Of a stretch of DNA of 60,773 bases, positions 24,961 to 33,033 are shown one piece after another (the stretch's first letter is position 1; each line of letters starts with the position of its first letter). Location of the stretch: positions 1,554,449-1,615,221 of the forward strand of contig CP070784.1 of assembly GCA_020346605.1 (NCBI GenBank), in the 5' to 3' direction. Source of the DNA: Candidatus Bathyarchaeota archaeon. GTDB taxonomy: Archaea > Thermoproteota > Bathyarchaeia > TCS64. A program made the position numbers and the translations under genes. The notes below the pieces were generated by a model. It did not search any database, was not told the origin of the DNA, and saw only the letters and a list, made by a program, of their open reading frames with translations.

Positions 24961-25239
24961 CTAAACGTCGAAACTCAAGGGGTCCTCGGCCTCGGCGTCG
25001 GCGCTTCTCCGCCTGTGGTCCCGCTCCACGTAGAAGCCCCCACCGAAGAGGGAGATCGCCAGCCCGAAGAAGATCCAGAACATCCACTCCGTCTCGGGGT
25101 TCCCCGACTGGACGATGGACCAGATGACGCCCAATGAGGCCATCACGGAGACCAGGCCGCCGACGTACATCCAGGTCCAGACCCTAATCCCCACTCCCAC
25201 CACACCCGCGCCGTGGATAACGGTCGGCTCGGGCCACAT
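24961..25239 (-). CDS. small membrane protein with two helices
   Basis: 92 residues from the ATG at 25239, preceded by AGGAAG. Two hydrophobic segments (about 23-44 and 52-70) are followed by a charged tail (E-R-D-H-R-R-R-S-A-D). Upstream in-frame ATG and GTG codons exist, but the ribosome site supports this start. I do not recognise the family. The gene is divergent from the flavin-binding protein and lies upstream of the OsmC-like gene on the same strand. Confidence 0.55.
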   Translation of the reverse strand: MWPEPTVIHGAGVVGVGIRVWTWMYVGGLVSVMASLGVIWSIVQSGNPETEWMFWIFFGLAISLFGGGFYVERDHRRRSADAEAEDPLSFDV

Positions 25240-25291
25240 ATAACTTCCTGTCTGGAAAGCGATATACATGCGCGACACCCATGTCCCTACC

Positions 25292-25771
25292 ATGACGGGT
25301 CTCAGGAGAGCCGACAAGGAGATAACCGACAGGGGAGAGGTGGAGCAGGTGCTTAGAGAGGCCCAAGTGGGCAGGCTCGGTACGTCCGTCGAAGGTAGGC
25401 CATACGTGGTCCCTCTGTCTTTCGTCTACCACGAAGGCGCCATTATCTTCCACGGCGCCGGAGAGGGGAAGAAGATGGCAGAGATCGCCAGGAACCCGAG
25501 GGTCTGCTTCGAGGTCGACGCCGCTGAGCTGATACCCTCAGACAATCCCTGCAACTTCAACTTCAGGTACAGGAGCGTCATCGCCAATGGCATGGCCAAG
25601 ATACTGGAGGACGACCCCGAGGAGAGGTTGAGGTGCCTCAGGCTGCTGGTGGAGAAATACGCCCCGGGCATGGGCTCGGCGATGACTGCCGAGAGGATGG
25701 CCTCCTTCGAGGGCTTGGCTGTCGTCGAGATCGCCGTCGATGAGATGACAGGGAAGAGGAGCCCTGCCTAG
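25292..25771 (+). CDS. pyridoxamine 5'-phosphate oxidase-like flavin-binding protein
   Basis: 159 residues with the split-barrel fold: G-R-L-G-T-S-V-E-G-R-P-Y-V-V-P-L at about 29-44, F-H-G-A-G-E-G-K-K near 59-67 and F-R-Y-R-S-V-I-A-N-G near 91-100. It should bind FMN, F420 or haem and act on small molecules. The ATG at 25292 lies about 30 bases behind a TATA-like GATATACA; a more upstream ATG (25268) is possible. It ends next to the convergent HD-domain gene. Confidence 0.8.
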   Translation: MTGLRRADKEITDRGEVEQVLREAQVGRLGTSVEGRPYVVPLSFVYHEGAIIFHGAGEGKKMAEIARNPRVCFEVDAAELIPSDNPCNFNFRYRSVIANGMAKILEDDPEERLRCLRLLVEKYAPGMGSAMTAERMASFEGLAVVEIAVDEMTGKRSPA

Positions 25772-25782
25772 CTCCTGTCTGT

Positions 25783-26334
25783 CTACTCCAAGTGCTTCAC
25801 GTACTCGCTGAACTTCGTTTCCAAAAGCCTATCGTATTTCTCCTTCAGGTCCCTGTGCACCTGTCTCTCCGCGATCAGCTTTGCGGAGAGCTCTATGAAG
25901 TACCGGGCCTTCCTCAGCAGGTGGACTGTAAGCTCATTTTCATCTCCGACTCCGTAGTAGTCCAGATTGTCGTAGAAGTCGACGGCTTTGATCACGAGGG
26001 CCTCCCGGCCCTCCTTGAAACACCTGTCGAAGACATCGACGTACCAGTCCCCCTCATCCTCGATGGACCTGTCGTGGGAGTTCGCCATGACGAGCCTGTA
26101 GACCTCGGGCCCGAACTCCTCGATGAGCTCATCCCCCGTCACGCCCGTGTCCTCGAGCACGTCGTGGAGGACTCCGGCGATGGTCACATCCCTCCCGTAG
26201 CCCAGGGACCAGAGGCGCATCCCCACACGCAGGCTGTGGAACACCACGGGCTTCGGGTTGTCGCCGCTCTCAAGGAAGTTTAGTACAAGGTAGTTGATGG
26301 CCTCCTCGATGGCATGGTCGTCCTTTAGGTCCAT
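25783..26334 (-). CDS. HD-domain phosphohydrolase, MESH1/SpoT hydrolase-like
   Basis: 183 residues from the ATG at 26334. The metal-binding HD motif is complete: His33 in F-H-S-L-R-V, His57-Asp58 in A-G-V-L-H-D-V-L-E-D-T, and a later K-A-V-D-F-Y-D-N-L that supplies the last metal aspartate. The H-D-V-L-E-D-T-G-V-T sequence and L-I-E-E-F-G-P-E-V are characteristic of the ppGpp-hydrolase branch (SpoT/MESH1), which in eukaryotes and archaea without ppGpp may act on NADPH or other nucleotides. No synthetase domain is attached. Confidence 0.8.
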   Translation of the reverse strand: MDLKDDHAIEEAINYLVLNFLESGDNPKPVVFHSLRVGMRLWSLGYGRDVTIAGVLHDVLEDTGVTGDELIEEFGPEVYRLVMANSHDRSIEDEGDWYVDVFDRCFKEGREALVIKAVDFYDNLDYYGVGDENELTVHLLRKARYFIELSAKLIAERQVHRDLKEKYDRLLETKFSEYVKHLE

Positions 26335-26425
26335 CACAAGAAGCCGTAGGATGGCCGGGCTTATGAACTTGGTCTCCTCCGGGCTCTAAGTTAATATCCA
26401 ACATGCTACACCTTTGGGGATCGTT

Positions 26426-28957
26426 ATGGCATCCAAGAAGATCATTTCACCAGAAGACCATTTCGGATTCAGGCTCGGAGCCGACAGGAAGCTGGCTCGA
26501 TGGGACAAGATCGTCGAGTACTTCTACAAGCTCGAGAAGGCCTCAGACAGGATCAAGTTGGCGGAGCTGGGCAAGACTACGATGGGGCATCCCTTCATCC
26601 TCGCCTACATCTCCTCCCCCGAGAACCTGTCTGAGCTGGAGAAATACCGGGAGATGAGCTGGAGGATAGGCCACCCCGAGGGCCTCACGGAGGACGGAGT
26701 CGAGGAGATTGTGGAGGAGGGTAAGGCAGTCGTCGCCATGACGATGAGCATCCACGCCTCCGAGGTGGGAGGCACCCAGCTCTCCTCGGAGCTCGCCCAC
26801 GAGCTGATAACATCCGAGGACTCTCTAGCCCAGAGTATCAGGGAGAACGTCATCTTCCTCCTCTTCCCCTCTGCGAACCCAGACGGAAACATCATGGTCG
26901 TCAACCACTACAACAAGTACCTGGGCACCGAATACGAGGGCACAAGCCTCCCGTGGCTCTACCACCAGTACGTGGGGCACGACAACAACAGGGACGCGCT
27001 GACCTTGACCCAGGTGGAGACCCAGATGGTCTCTAGGGTCATACTGAAGGAGTGGTTCCCCCAAGCCTACATCGACCACCACCAGATGGGGAGCACGGGT
27101 GCCAGATTCTTCATACCGCCCAACGCCGATCCCCTGAACGAGGTGGTGGACCCCATGGTCTGGATCGAGCAGCGGCACTATGGCAGCCAGATGCTCTGGA
27201 GAATGGAGTCCGCGGGGATCAGCGGCGTCGCCTCGGCGTCCGATTATCCTGCCGACTTCATGCCCGGTTGGAGCCTGGTCTTCCCGTGGTTCGGCATCTG
27301 CGGCATGTTCACGGAGTCCGCCAGCGCCAAGCTCGCGACGCCCACCTTCGTCCACTACCACCAGCTGGGGCCGGGGAGTAGGGGCAGGCCTGAGTACAGG
27401 ACCTCCACCAACTTCCAGCACCCGTGGAAGGGGGGCTGGTGGCACCTCAGGGACATCATGGACGGCCAGAGAGTCTCCTCCTTCGCCCTCCTCGAGGTGG
27501 CGGCGAATCACAGGAAGGACATTCTGAGGAACATGTACTCAAAGTCCAGGAGGGCTGCCAAGAGGGGCACCTCCGAGGCACCGTACGCCTACATCATGCC
27601 AGCTGACCAGCATGACCCCTTGACGGCGCTGAAGCTGTTGAGGACCATGCACGACTTGGGCGTCGAAGCTCACCGGGCCAATAGCCCAGTCAAGGTCGGA
27701 GGCGTGAACTACCCGGCTGGGAGCCACGTCATCCTCCTCAGCCAGACGGCCCGCAGCTTTCTGATCTCGCTTCTGGGGCAGACCTTTTACAGGGACAGCG
27801 TCTGGGTGCGTAACAGGGACGGCACACCGATGATGAACTACGACTTCGCCACGATGACCATGGCGGAGTTCAAGGGCGTAAGCGTCCTTGAGGCCGAGGA
27901 GAGGCCCGAGGGAGAGCTTGTCAGGCTCGACGCCATCGAGCTACCCGAGGGGGGCGTCGAGGGCTCCGGGAAGAAGGGATACCTGCTGGACCCGAGGCTC
28001 AACGACAGCTTCAAGGCCGTGAACATGCTCCTCAAGGAGAAGGTCAAGGTCCACAGGGTCAAGGAGGGAGTCGAGAGCCTGCCCGCTGGGAGCTTCTACG
28101 TCCCCGCTGGAAGAGGCGTGGCGAATAAGGTTGAGGAGGTGGCGACCGCGGCCCACGTCACCTTCACCACCGTGGATTCGGACGACTTCGAGACCGAGCA
28201 GTTGGGAAGCCTCAGGATCGCCATGTACCAGAGGTTCTATGGCGGCAACATGGACGAAGGCTGGAACCGCTGGCTCATGGAGCAGTATGGCTTCGATTAC
28301 ACCACGGTGAAGGACGACGACGTCAAGGCCGGCCTTGCAGGCAAGTACGACGTACTGATACTGCCCAGCGATGCATCAGAGCTGATCATCGGCGAGAAGA
28401 TCGAGGAGTACTACGAAAAGAGGTTCAAGGGCCGCAGGAGCCCTCCGAAGTACCCACCTGAATACCGCAGCGGCATCGGCGAGGACGGTGTCGAGAAGAT
28501 CAAGGAGTTCGTCCAAGCAGGGGGGACTCTGCTGACGCTGAACGCGGCGACAGAGTTCGCCATCGACAAGCTGAAGGTGCCCGTCATCAACGTTGTCAAG
28601 GACGCCAAGCCCGACGAGTTCCACAGCCCGGGCTCCACGTTGCACGTGGACATCGACAACTCCCACCGCCTCGCCTACGGGATGCCCGAGAAGGGACTCA
28701 TCGTCCTCAGGGGCAAGATCGCCTTCGCTGTGAAGCCCGAGATAAACAATGAGGACTACGGCGTTGTCGTGAGCTACCCCGAGGAGCGGCTAATGCGGAG
28801 CGGATGGCTCATTGGCGAGGAGAAGCTCGCAAGGAAGGCAGCGATGATCGAGGCCAAGATGGGCGAGGGGAGGGTGGTGCTATACGGCTTCTCGCCCCAG
28901 GCACGGGCGCTCACCGACGGCACGTTCAAGCTGTTCTTCAACGCCCTGCTGGGCTGA
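26426..28957 (+). CDS. M14 zinc carboxypeptidase family protein without signal peptide
   Basis: 843 residues from the ATG at 26426. The N-terminal part (about 10-330) is a carboxypeptidase fold. It contains the H-F-G-F-R-L-G-A-D-R-K-L opening of this subgroup, zinc ligands in I-H-A-S-E-V-G-G, N-P-D-G-N, G-H-D-N-N-R-D and the H-H-Q-M-G loop. The remaining 500 residues contain a glutamine-amidotransferase-like Rossmann region (about 590-740) seen in large members. Relatives are usually secreted, but no signal peptide or anchor is visible, so it may act in the cytoplasm or leave by another route. Confidence 0.87.
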   Translation: MASKKIISPEDHFGFRLGADRKLARWDKIVEYFYKLEKASDRIKLAELGKTTMGHPFILAYISSPENLSELEKYREMSWRIGHPEGLTEDGVEEIVEEGKAVVAMTMSIHASEVGGTQLSSELAHELITSEDSLAQSIRENVIFLLFPSANPDGNIMVVNHYNKYLGTEYEGTSLPWLYHQYVGHDNNRDALTLTQVETQMVSRVILKEWFPQAYIDHHQMGSTGARFFIPPNADPLNEVVDPMVWIEQRHYGSQMLWRMESAGISGVASASDYPADFMPGWSLVFPWFGICGMFTESASAKLATPTFVHYHQLGPGSRGRPEYRTSTNFQHPWKGGWWHLRDIMDGQRVSSFALLEVAANHRKDILRNMYSKSRRAAKRGTSEAPYAYIMPADQHDPLTALKLLRTMHDLGVEAHRANSPVKVGGVNYPAGSHVILLSQTARSFLISLLGQTFYRDSVWVRNRDGTPMMNYDFATMTMAEFKGVSVLEAEERPEGELVRLDAIELPEGGVEGSGKKGYLLDPRLNDSFKAVNMLLKEKVKVHRVKEGVESLPAGSFYVPAGRGVANKVEEVATAAHVTFTTVDSDDFETEQLGSLRIAMYQRFYGGNMDEGWNRWLMEQYGFDYTTVKDDDVKAGLAGKYDVLILPSDASELIIGEKIEEYYEKRFKGRRSPPKYPPEYRSGIGEDGVEKIKEFVQAGGTLLTLNAATEFAIDKLKVPVINVVKDAKPDEFHSPGSTLHVDIDNSHRLAYGMPEKGLIVLRGKIAFAVKPEINNEDYGVVVSYPEERLMRSGWLIGEEKLARKAAMIEAKMGEGRVVLYGFSPQARALTDGTFKLFFNALLG

Positions 28958-28991
28958 GAACTCCCCTATCCTACTTTTTCTAAAGTAGAGC

Positions 28992-29498
28992 TCAGGGCTC
29001 TATATCGGCGAAGAACTCCTTCTTGGCCCTGCAAATGGGGCAGACGTGGGGAGGCTCCTCCCTGAAGACGACGTACCCGCAGACCTTACAGTAGAGCAAC
29101 TTCCTGACCTTCTCTGGGGCTGCGGCCTCCAAGGCGGCAGTCTGGGGTTCTTCCTCAAATCCCAATGACCTCGCCTGCTTCTCAGGGGGCCTCCGCTCCG
29201 GGATGGGGCTTGTCACGCCGCTATCGTGGACCTCCCTGTCCACGTAGAGGCAGCAGTAGCACTGGCCGAACTCCTCCACGTCGGGATCCCTGTAGTCGCA
29301 GGGGCAGATGATGTCCCTGTCGAGCTCGAAGACCCCCGCGCTGGGCCTGCAGGGACAGGAGGGGTAGCCGTACCTCTCCTCGTTCGCCCTCAGGCCCTGG
29401 AGGAGGTCTTTAAGGAACCCGGGATTGGAGTTGAGGAGGTACCCGCGCGACTGGGCGTCGATCTCGGCCCTCCTCCTCACCTCTTCGAGGGTCGTCAT
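28992..29498 (-). CDS. ferredoxin:thioredoxin reductase catalytic subunit fused to a rubredoxin-like domain
   Basis: 168 residues. The FTR catalytic core (about 1-90) has Cys48-Pro-Cys50, Cys65-Pro-Cys67 and Cys80-Tyr-Cys82, the ligands of the [4Fe-4S] cluster and the redox disulfide. A linker of about 40 residues leads to a rubredoxin-like knuckle with Cys137, Cys140, Cys153 and Cys156. The domain pair could pass single electrons from ferredoxin to the FTR disulfide. Its start overlaps the stop of the glutaredoxin-like gene by four bases, and that protein is the probable substrate. Confidence 0.9.
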   Translation of the reverse strand: MTTLEEVRRRAEIDAQSRGYLLNSNPGFLKDLLQGLRANEERYGYPSCPCRPSAGVFELDRDIICPCDYRDPDVEEFGQCYCCLYVDREVHDSGVTSPIPERRPPEKQARSLGFEEEPQTAALEAAAPEKVRKLLYCKVCGYVVFREEPPHVCPICRAKKEFFADIEP

Positions 29499-29779
29499 AG
29501 CCCCAGCCTCTCCTTGTACTCGTCCGGTTTGTAGCCGCTTATGAGGGTCTCGCCGTCGATGATCCCGAGGGGGAACCCGACGGGGGCTCTCCTAGCCTTG
29601 ATGTCCTTGATGGCATCGGCCCGCTCCTCGGGGGTGCAATTGTCGATGTCCAGGTACTCGTATTCTATATCGTTGTCCTTTAGGAATTGCTTCGTCTTCT
29701 TGCACCAGCCACAGGTGCTCAGCGTGTACAGGAAGACTTTGTGATCCTTCTTCTCACCCTCGACCTTGACGGTCACCAT
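29495..29779 (-). CDS. glutaredoxin-like protein
   Basis: 94 residues with a thioredoxin fold and the active-site motif C-G-W-C at residues 23-26, followed by K-K-T-K-Q-F-L and the Y-L-D-I-D strand; G-F-P-L-G replaces the usual T-V-P cis-proline loop. It is translated first in a two-gene operon with ferredoxin:thioredoxin reductase, which would reduce it. This provides a thiol-reducing route driven by ferredoxin, suited to anaerobic metabolism. Confidence 0.88.
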   Translation of the reverse strand: MVTVKVEGEKKDHKVFLYTLSTCGWCKKTKQFLKDNDIEYEYLDIDNCTPEERADAIKDIKARRAPVGFPLGIIDGETLISGYKPDEYKERLGL

Positions 29780-29933
29780 TGTCCATCACAAACCACTGAT
29801 GGTTAGTCCTGAAGCACCGCCGTATAAATTGGTTTCAACTAAGGTCATCAAATTAGACCTCAGCTCGTCCCTCTCTCGACGCATTGAGGCTCCACCTTTA
29901 AACAACGTCAACACCATCTAAGGATGATAGGTT

Positions 29934-31160
29934 ATGGGAAAGAAGAAGGTCTACGACGGGTACAAGGCCTACGGCTACCTAGACGCCAGGTTCGACTACA
30001 GGGAGTTTAAGCTCTGCAAGGAGTTCGACAGGGTGCCACCCTACTACGTCCCCCTGAGCAAGGTGGAGGAGGAGCGATTCGAGGAGTTCGTCGATAGGAA
30101 CGTCATCATCGACCTCCACGAGCACCCGGTGCTCTGGCCCGAGGACATGAGCGAGAGCATGATCATCCAAGAGTACGGGAGAGACTTCACGGCCTACGAG
30201 GCCCTCAGCAAAGCCCGCATCGACTGCGTCTTCGACCACCTCATGGACGGGACCGCCTACATCACGAGCTACAGCGGGTGGAAGTGGACGGACGTCGTCC
30301 ACGACATCGGTATGCGCCTCTGCGACTTCCACCACCAGTCTACGGTGACCCACTGCAGGACCGTGGACGACATCGAGTACGCCGCCGAGGACGGCAAGGT
30401 GGCCCTGGTGCTCTGCCTCGAATCAGCCACACCCATCGAGAACGAGCTGGACAGGATCGACGTGCTCTACGGCCTCGGCGTCAGGAGCATGGGGATCTGC
30501 TACAGCGAATCAAACATGCTCGGCGGAGGGATGGGTGAAGCCTTCAAGGACGCAGGCCTCACGGACTTTGGCTACGACGCCGTGAAGAGGATGAACAGGG
30601 TGGGGATGCTCATCGACGTTGGCCACACCAACGACAGGACGGCCATGGAGACCATAGAGGCATCCGACGGGCCCATCTGCGACAGCCACAGCGGACCCGG
30701 CGCCATAGCCCGGGGCCACACCAAGGGCGATGACGTGCTCAAGGCGCTGGCCGAGAACAACGGCGTCCTGGGCGTTGGCGGCGCAGGCAGGGGGCTCCTC
30801 ACCGAGAAGCACCCCGTCGGGAGCATCGAGAGCTACATGGAGTGCGTGGAGTACTGCATCGACTTCATGGGGATCGACCACGTCGGGTGCGGCCCGGACA
30901 CCCTCTACGGGGACCACCAAGGCATGTACAAGTACTGGTTCGCACGGAGGCTCGGCCACCACCGTCGCCCAGGCAGGGAGCAGAGGACCTCTCTGCCGAA
31001 ACCGCCGGGCGTCGAGGACCCGGGCTACGTAAGGGGGATGGAGAACCCAAACGAGTTCATCAACGTGGCCCGCTGGATGATCAAGAACGGCTACAGCGAC
31101 GAGGAGACCGCGAAGGTTCTCGGCGGCAACGCCCTCAGGCTGCTGAAGAAGGTCTGGTAG
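29934..31160 (+). CDS. membrane dipeptidase family (renal dipeptidase, M19) amidohydrolase
   Basis: 408 residues with a TIM-barrel metal site of the M19 family: D-L-H-E-H-P at about 56-61 (normally H-x-D), the bridging glutamate in C-L-E-S-A near 164, L-I-D-V-G-H-T-N near 235 and D-S-H-S-G-P near 253-258. The first metal motif reads H-E-H instead of H-x-D, a notable replacement. No signal peptide or lipobox is present. It may hydrolyse dipeptides or related amides in the cytoplasm. The stop is TAG, and the convergent TauE remnant lies 61 bases on, across a T-run. Confidence 0.87.
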   Translation: MGKKKVYDGYKAYGYLDARFDYREFKLCKEFDRVPPYYVPLSKVEEERFEEFVDRNVIIDLHEHPVLWPEDMSESMIIQEYGRDFTAYEALSKARIDCVFDHLMDGTAYITSYSGWKWTDVVHDIGMRLCDFHHQSTVTHCRTVDDIEYAAEDGKVALVLCLESATPIENELDRIDVLYGLGVRSMGICYSESNMLGGGMGEAFKDAGLTDFGYDAVKRMNRVGMLIDVGHTNDRTAMETIEASDGPICDSHSGPGAIARGHTKGDDVLKALAENNGVLGVGGAGRGLLTEKHPVGSIESYMECVEYCIDFMGIDHVGCGPDTLYGDHQGMYKYWFARRLGHHRRPGREQRTSLPKPPGVEDPGYVRGMENPNEFINVARWMIKNGYSDEETAKVLGGNALRLLKKVW

Positions 31161-31221
31161 AGCTCAGGGAATCGCCGGATGATTGGGCTGCTTCTGGCTC
31201 CCCCTTTTTTCAAGTCTTCCC

Positions 31222-31712
31222 CTAGCCTATGCCCAGAGTGAAGCTGAAGATCAGTATTATCAATACGAGGGCCGTTATCGTGGCGCGCGCAACCTTCATC
31301 GGGACACCGGCAATGGAGTTCATCGCCGGGACCTTTATACCCCCTCCGCCGATGCCCAGCAACCCGGAGACGATGCCCGCGAAGTAGCTGACCAAGAAGA
31401 TTTTCGGCGTGTTTCCCACTCCGTACGTGATGGTCTCGTTCCTCGCCGAGTCATAGTAGCTGCCGCCCAGCCTGAACCTCTCGGCCATGGCGTCGTTCTT
31501 TCTCTGGGCCCAGCTCCTCTCCATCCTCCGAGACTGGAGGTACATCGTCACCGACGCGCGCGCGCCCCCGAGGCGATGTGGATGGGGACCTGGAGAAGGA
31601 AGATTAGGAGTGGAACCATGATCGTGCCGCCCTCGAGCCCCAGCATTGCGCCGAGGACACCCGAGCCCAGGGAGATGAGGAAGGTGTAGAGAACGTTCGG
31701 AGGCAGGTACAT
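31222..31712 (-). pseudogene. sulfite exporter TauE/SafE family permease with two internal deletions
   Basis: From the ATG at 31712 the first 44 residues match the start of a TauE permease ([16 protein letters not shown], then V-P-I-H-I-A-S-G-A). The frame breaks in an 11-base alternating CG tract at 31555-31565. Reading resumes near M-Y-L-Q-S-R-R, with about 60 residues missing, through R-L-G-G-S-Y-Y-D and G-L-L-G-I-G-G-G. A second gap follows at K-V-A-R-A-T (GCGCGCGC, 31283-31290), where another 60 to 80 residues are absent, and the frame ends with a C-terminal helix. About half of the permease remains, so it cannot transport. Confidence 0.8.
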
Positions 31713-31795
31713 ACCCCCAAGATTTCCATGAGTGACTTAAAAGAGTTTATTGATTAATAGTGGACAAAATAACAGGGCATCAGGACGTGTTAGAG

Positions 31796-32608
31796 ATGAC
31801 CCAGTTGATCAAGTTGAAGGGGAAGCTGGAGGAGGCCTCGTCGGTCTTCGAGGGCGTCATGGGAATTGCAGTGAAGGACCTGACATCGGGCGATGAGATC
31901 GGAGTCGACTGGGACGAGCGTTTCCTCGCGGCCAGCTCCATCAAGATATCCATACTGATCGAGCTGTTCAGGAAGGCGAAGGAGGGAGCCGTCGACCTAG
32001 ATGAGAGAGTGAGCGTCGAGGACGACGTGAAAGTCGGGGGCACCGGAGTTCTCAAGGAGTTCGGAGACGGGACGGTCACCCTGGCCCTGAGCGACCTGGC
32101 CTCTTTGATGATCACGGTGAGCGACAACACGGCGACAAACATCCTGATTGACGTGGTGGGAATGGAGGACGTGAACACCCTTATGGAGGGCATCGGGCTC
32201 AGGACCACAAGGCTGCTGAGGAAGATGCAGGACTCCGAGGCCAGCGCCAAGGGAAGGGAGAACTACGCCACGCCCCGGGAGCTCATGGAGCTCATGGCGG
32301 CGCTCCAAGTGGGCGAATGGCCTGACCCCTGGGTCTCAGAGCAGACGCTCTCCTACCTCATGAAGCCCAAGACCACCGCCATAAACCGTCTCCTACCCTA
32401 CCAAGTGAAGGTCGCCAGCAAGTACGGCACCATGAGAGACTCCTACTGCGACGTCGGCATCGTCTACCACCCGGAGAGACCCTACGCCTTAGCCGTGATG
32501 ACGAAGGAGATACCCGAAGATGACGTCAGGAAGCAGCGGACGATCGACGACGTGTCAAAGGTCTCAAGGATGGTCTTCGATCACTTCGGCTCCAATTCAC
32601 GGCGTTGA
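31796..32608 (+). CDS. class A beta-lactamase-related serine hydrolase
   Basis: 270 residues from the ATG at 31796; a GTG at 31760 is an alternative start. The penicillin-recognising triad is present: Ser47-x-x-Lys50 (S-S-I-K), Ser109-Asp110-Asn111 (S-D-N) and Lys209-Tyr-Gly211-Thr (K-Y-G-T in place of K-T-G). There is no signal peptide, so the enzyme works inside the cell, where peptidoglycan is absent in archaea. It is more likely an amidase, esterase or peptidase than a resistance factor. A TATA-like CTTAAAAG box lies near 31735-31742. Confidence 0.85.
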   Translation: MTQLIKLKGKLEEASSVFEGVMGIAVKDLTSGDEIGVDWDERFLAASSIKISILIELFRKAKEGAVDLDERVSVEDDVKVGGTGVLKEFGDGTVTLALSDLASLMITVSDNTATNILIDVVGMEDVNTLMEGIGLRTTRLLRKMQDSEASAKGRENYATPRELMELMAALQVGEWPDPWVSEQTLSYLMKPKTTAINRLLPYQVKVASKYGTMRDSYCDVGIVYHPERPYALAVMTKEIPEDDVRKQRTIDDVSKVSRMVFDHFGSNSRR

Positions 32609-32702
32609 CATGACTTTGAATACAGATCGCTCAAGCAGAACAGGTGAACATCCGAGAGCCCACGCAGGAACCAAATTAAATGGCGCTTCCCTAAGTTTTT
32701 CA

Positions 32703-32969
32703 ATGGATAAACGAACCAGAGTCACGACGATCAGAGCCATCCTCTCAGCCCTCATGATCGCAGCGTTGACATGGGGCACCCGCTACAACTGGCCGGACAA
32801 CGTCCACGAGAGGCACGGCCTCCCGATAACGTGGGGAGTCCACACCCTCGTCACCATAGTGGGCCCCGTCGACACCTGGAGTGTGAATATGACATCGCTC
32901 CTGCTCGACCTTATCCTCTGGTTAGCTCTTATGGTCATGATCGACCTTCTCCCATCTCAAAAAGCCTGA
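32703..32969 (+). CDS. small two-helix membrane protein
   Basis: 88 residues from the ATG at 32703. After a basic head (M-D-K-R-T-R-V-T-T-I-R) come two hydrophobic segments at about 10-25 and 60-82, with a polar, aromatic loop between them (Y-N-W-P-D-N-V-H-E-R). A TATA-like AAATTAAAT (about 32672-32680) is placed for a leaderless transcript. No family is recognised. It lies 60 bases upstream of the ThDP enzyme on the same strand. Confidence 0.55.
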   Translation: MDKRTRVTTIRAILSALMIAALTWGTRYNWPDNVHERHGLPITWGVHTLVTIVGPVDTWSVNMTSLLLDLILWLALMVMIDLLPSQKA

Positions 32970-33033
32970 GACCGAGTCCGCCACGAAGGTCTTATTACGG
33001 CCTTGGAAGAAGTGGACTCTACCAGGTGATCGA

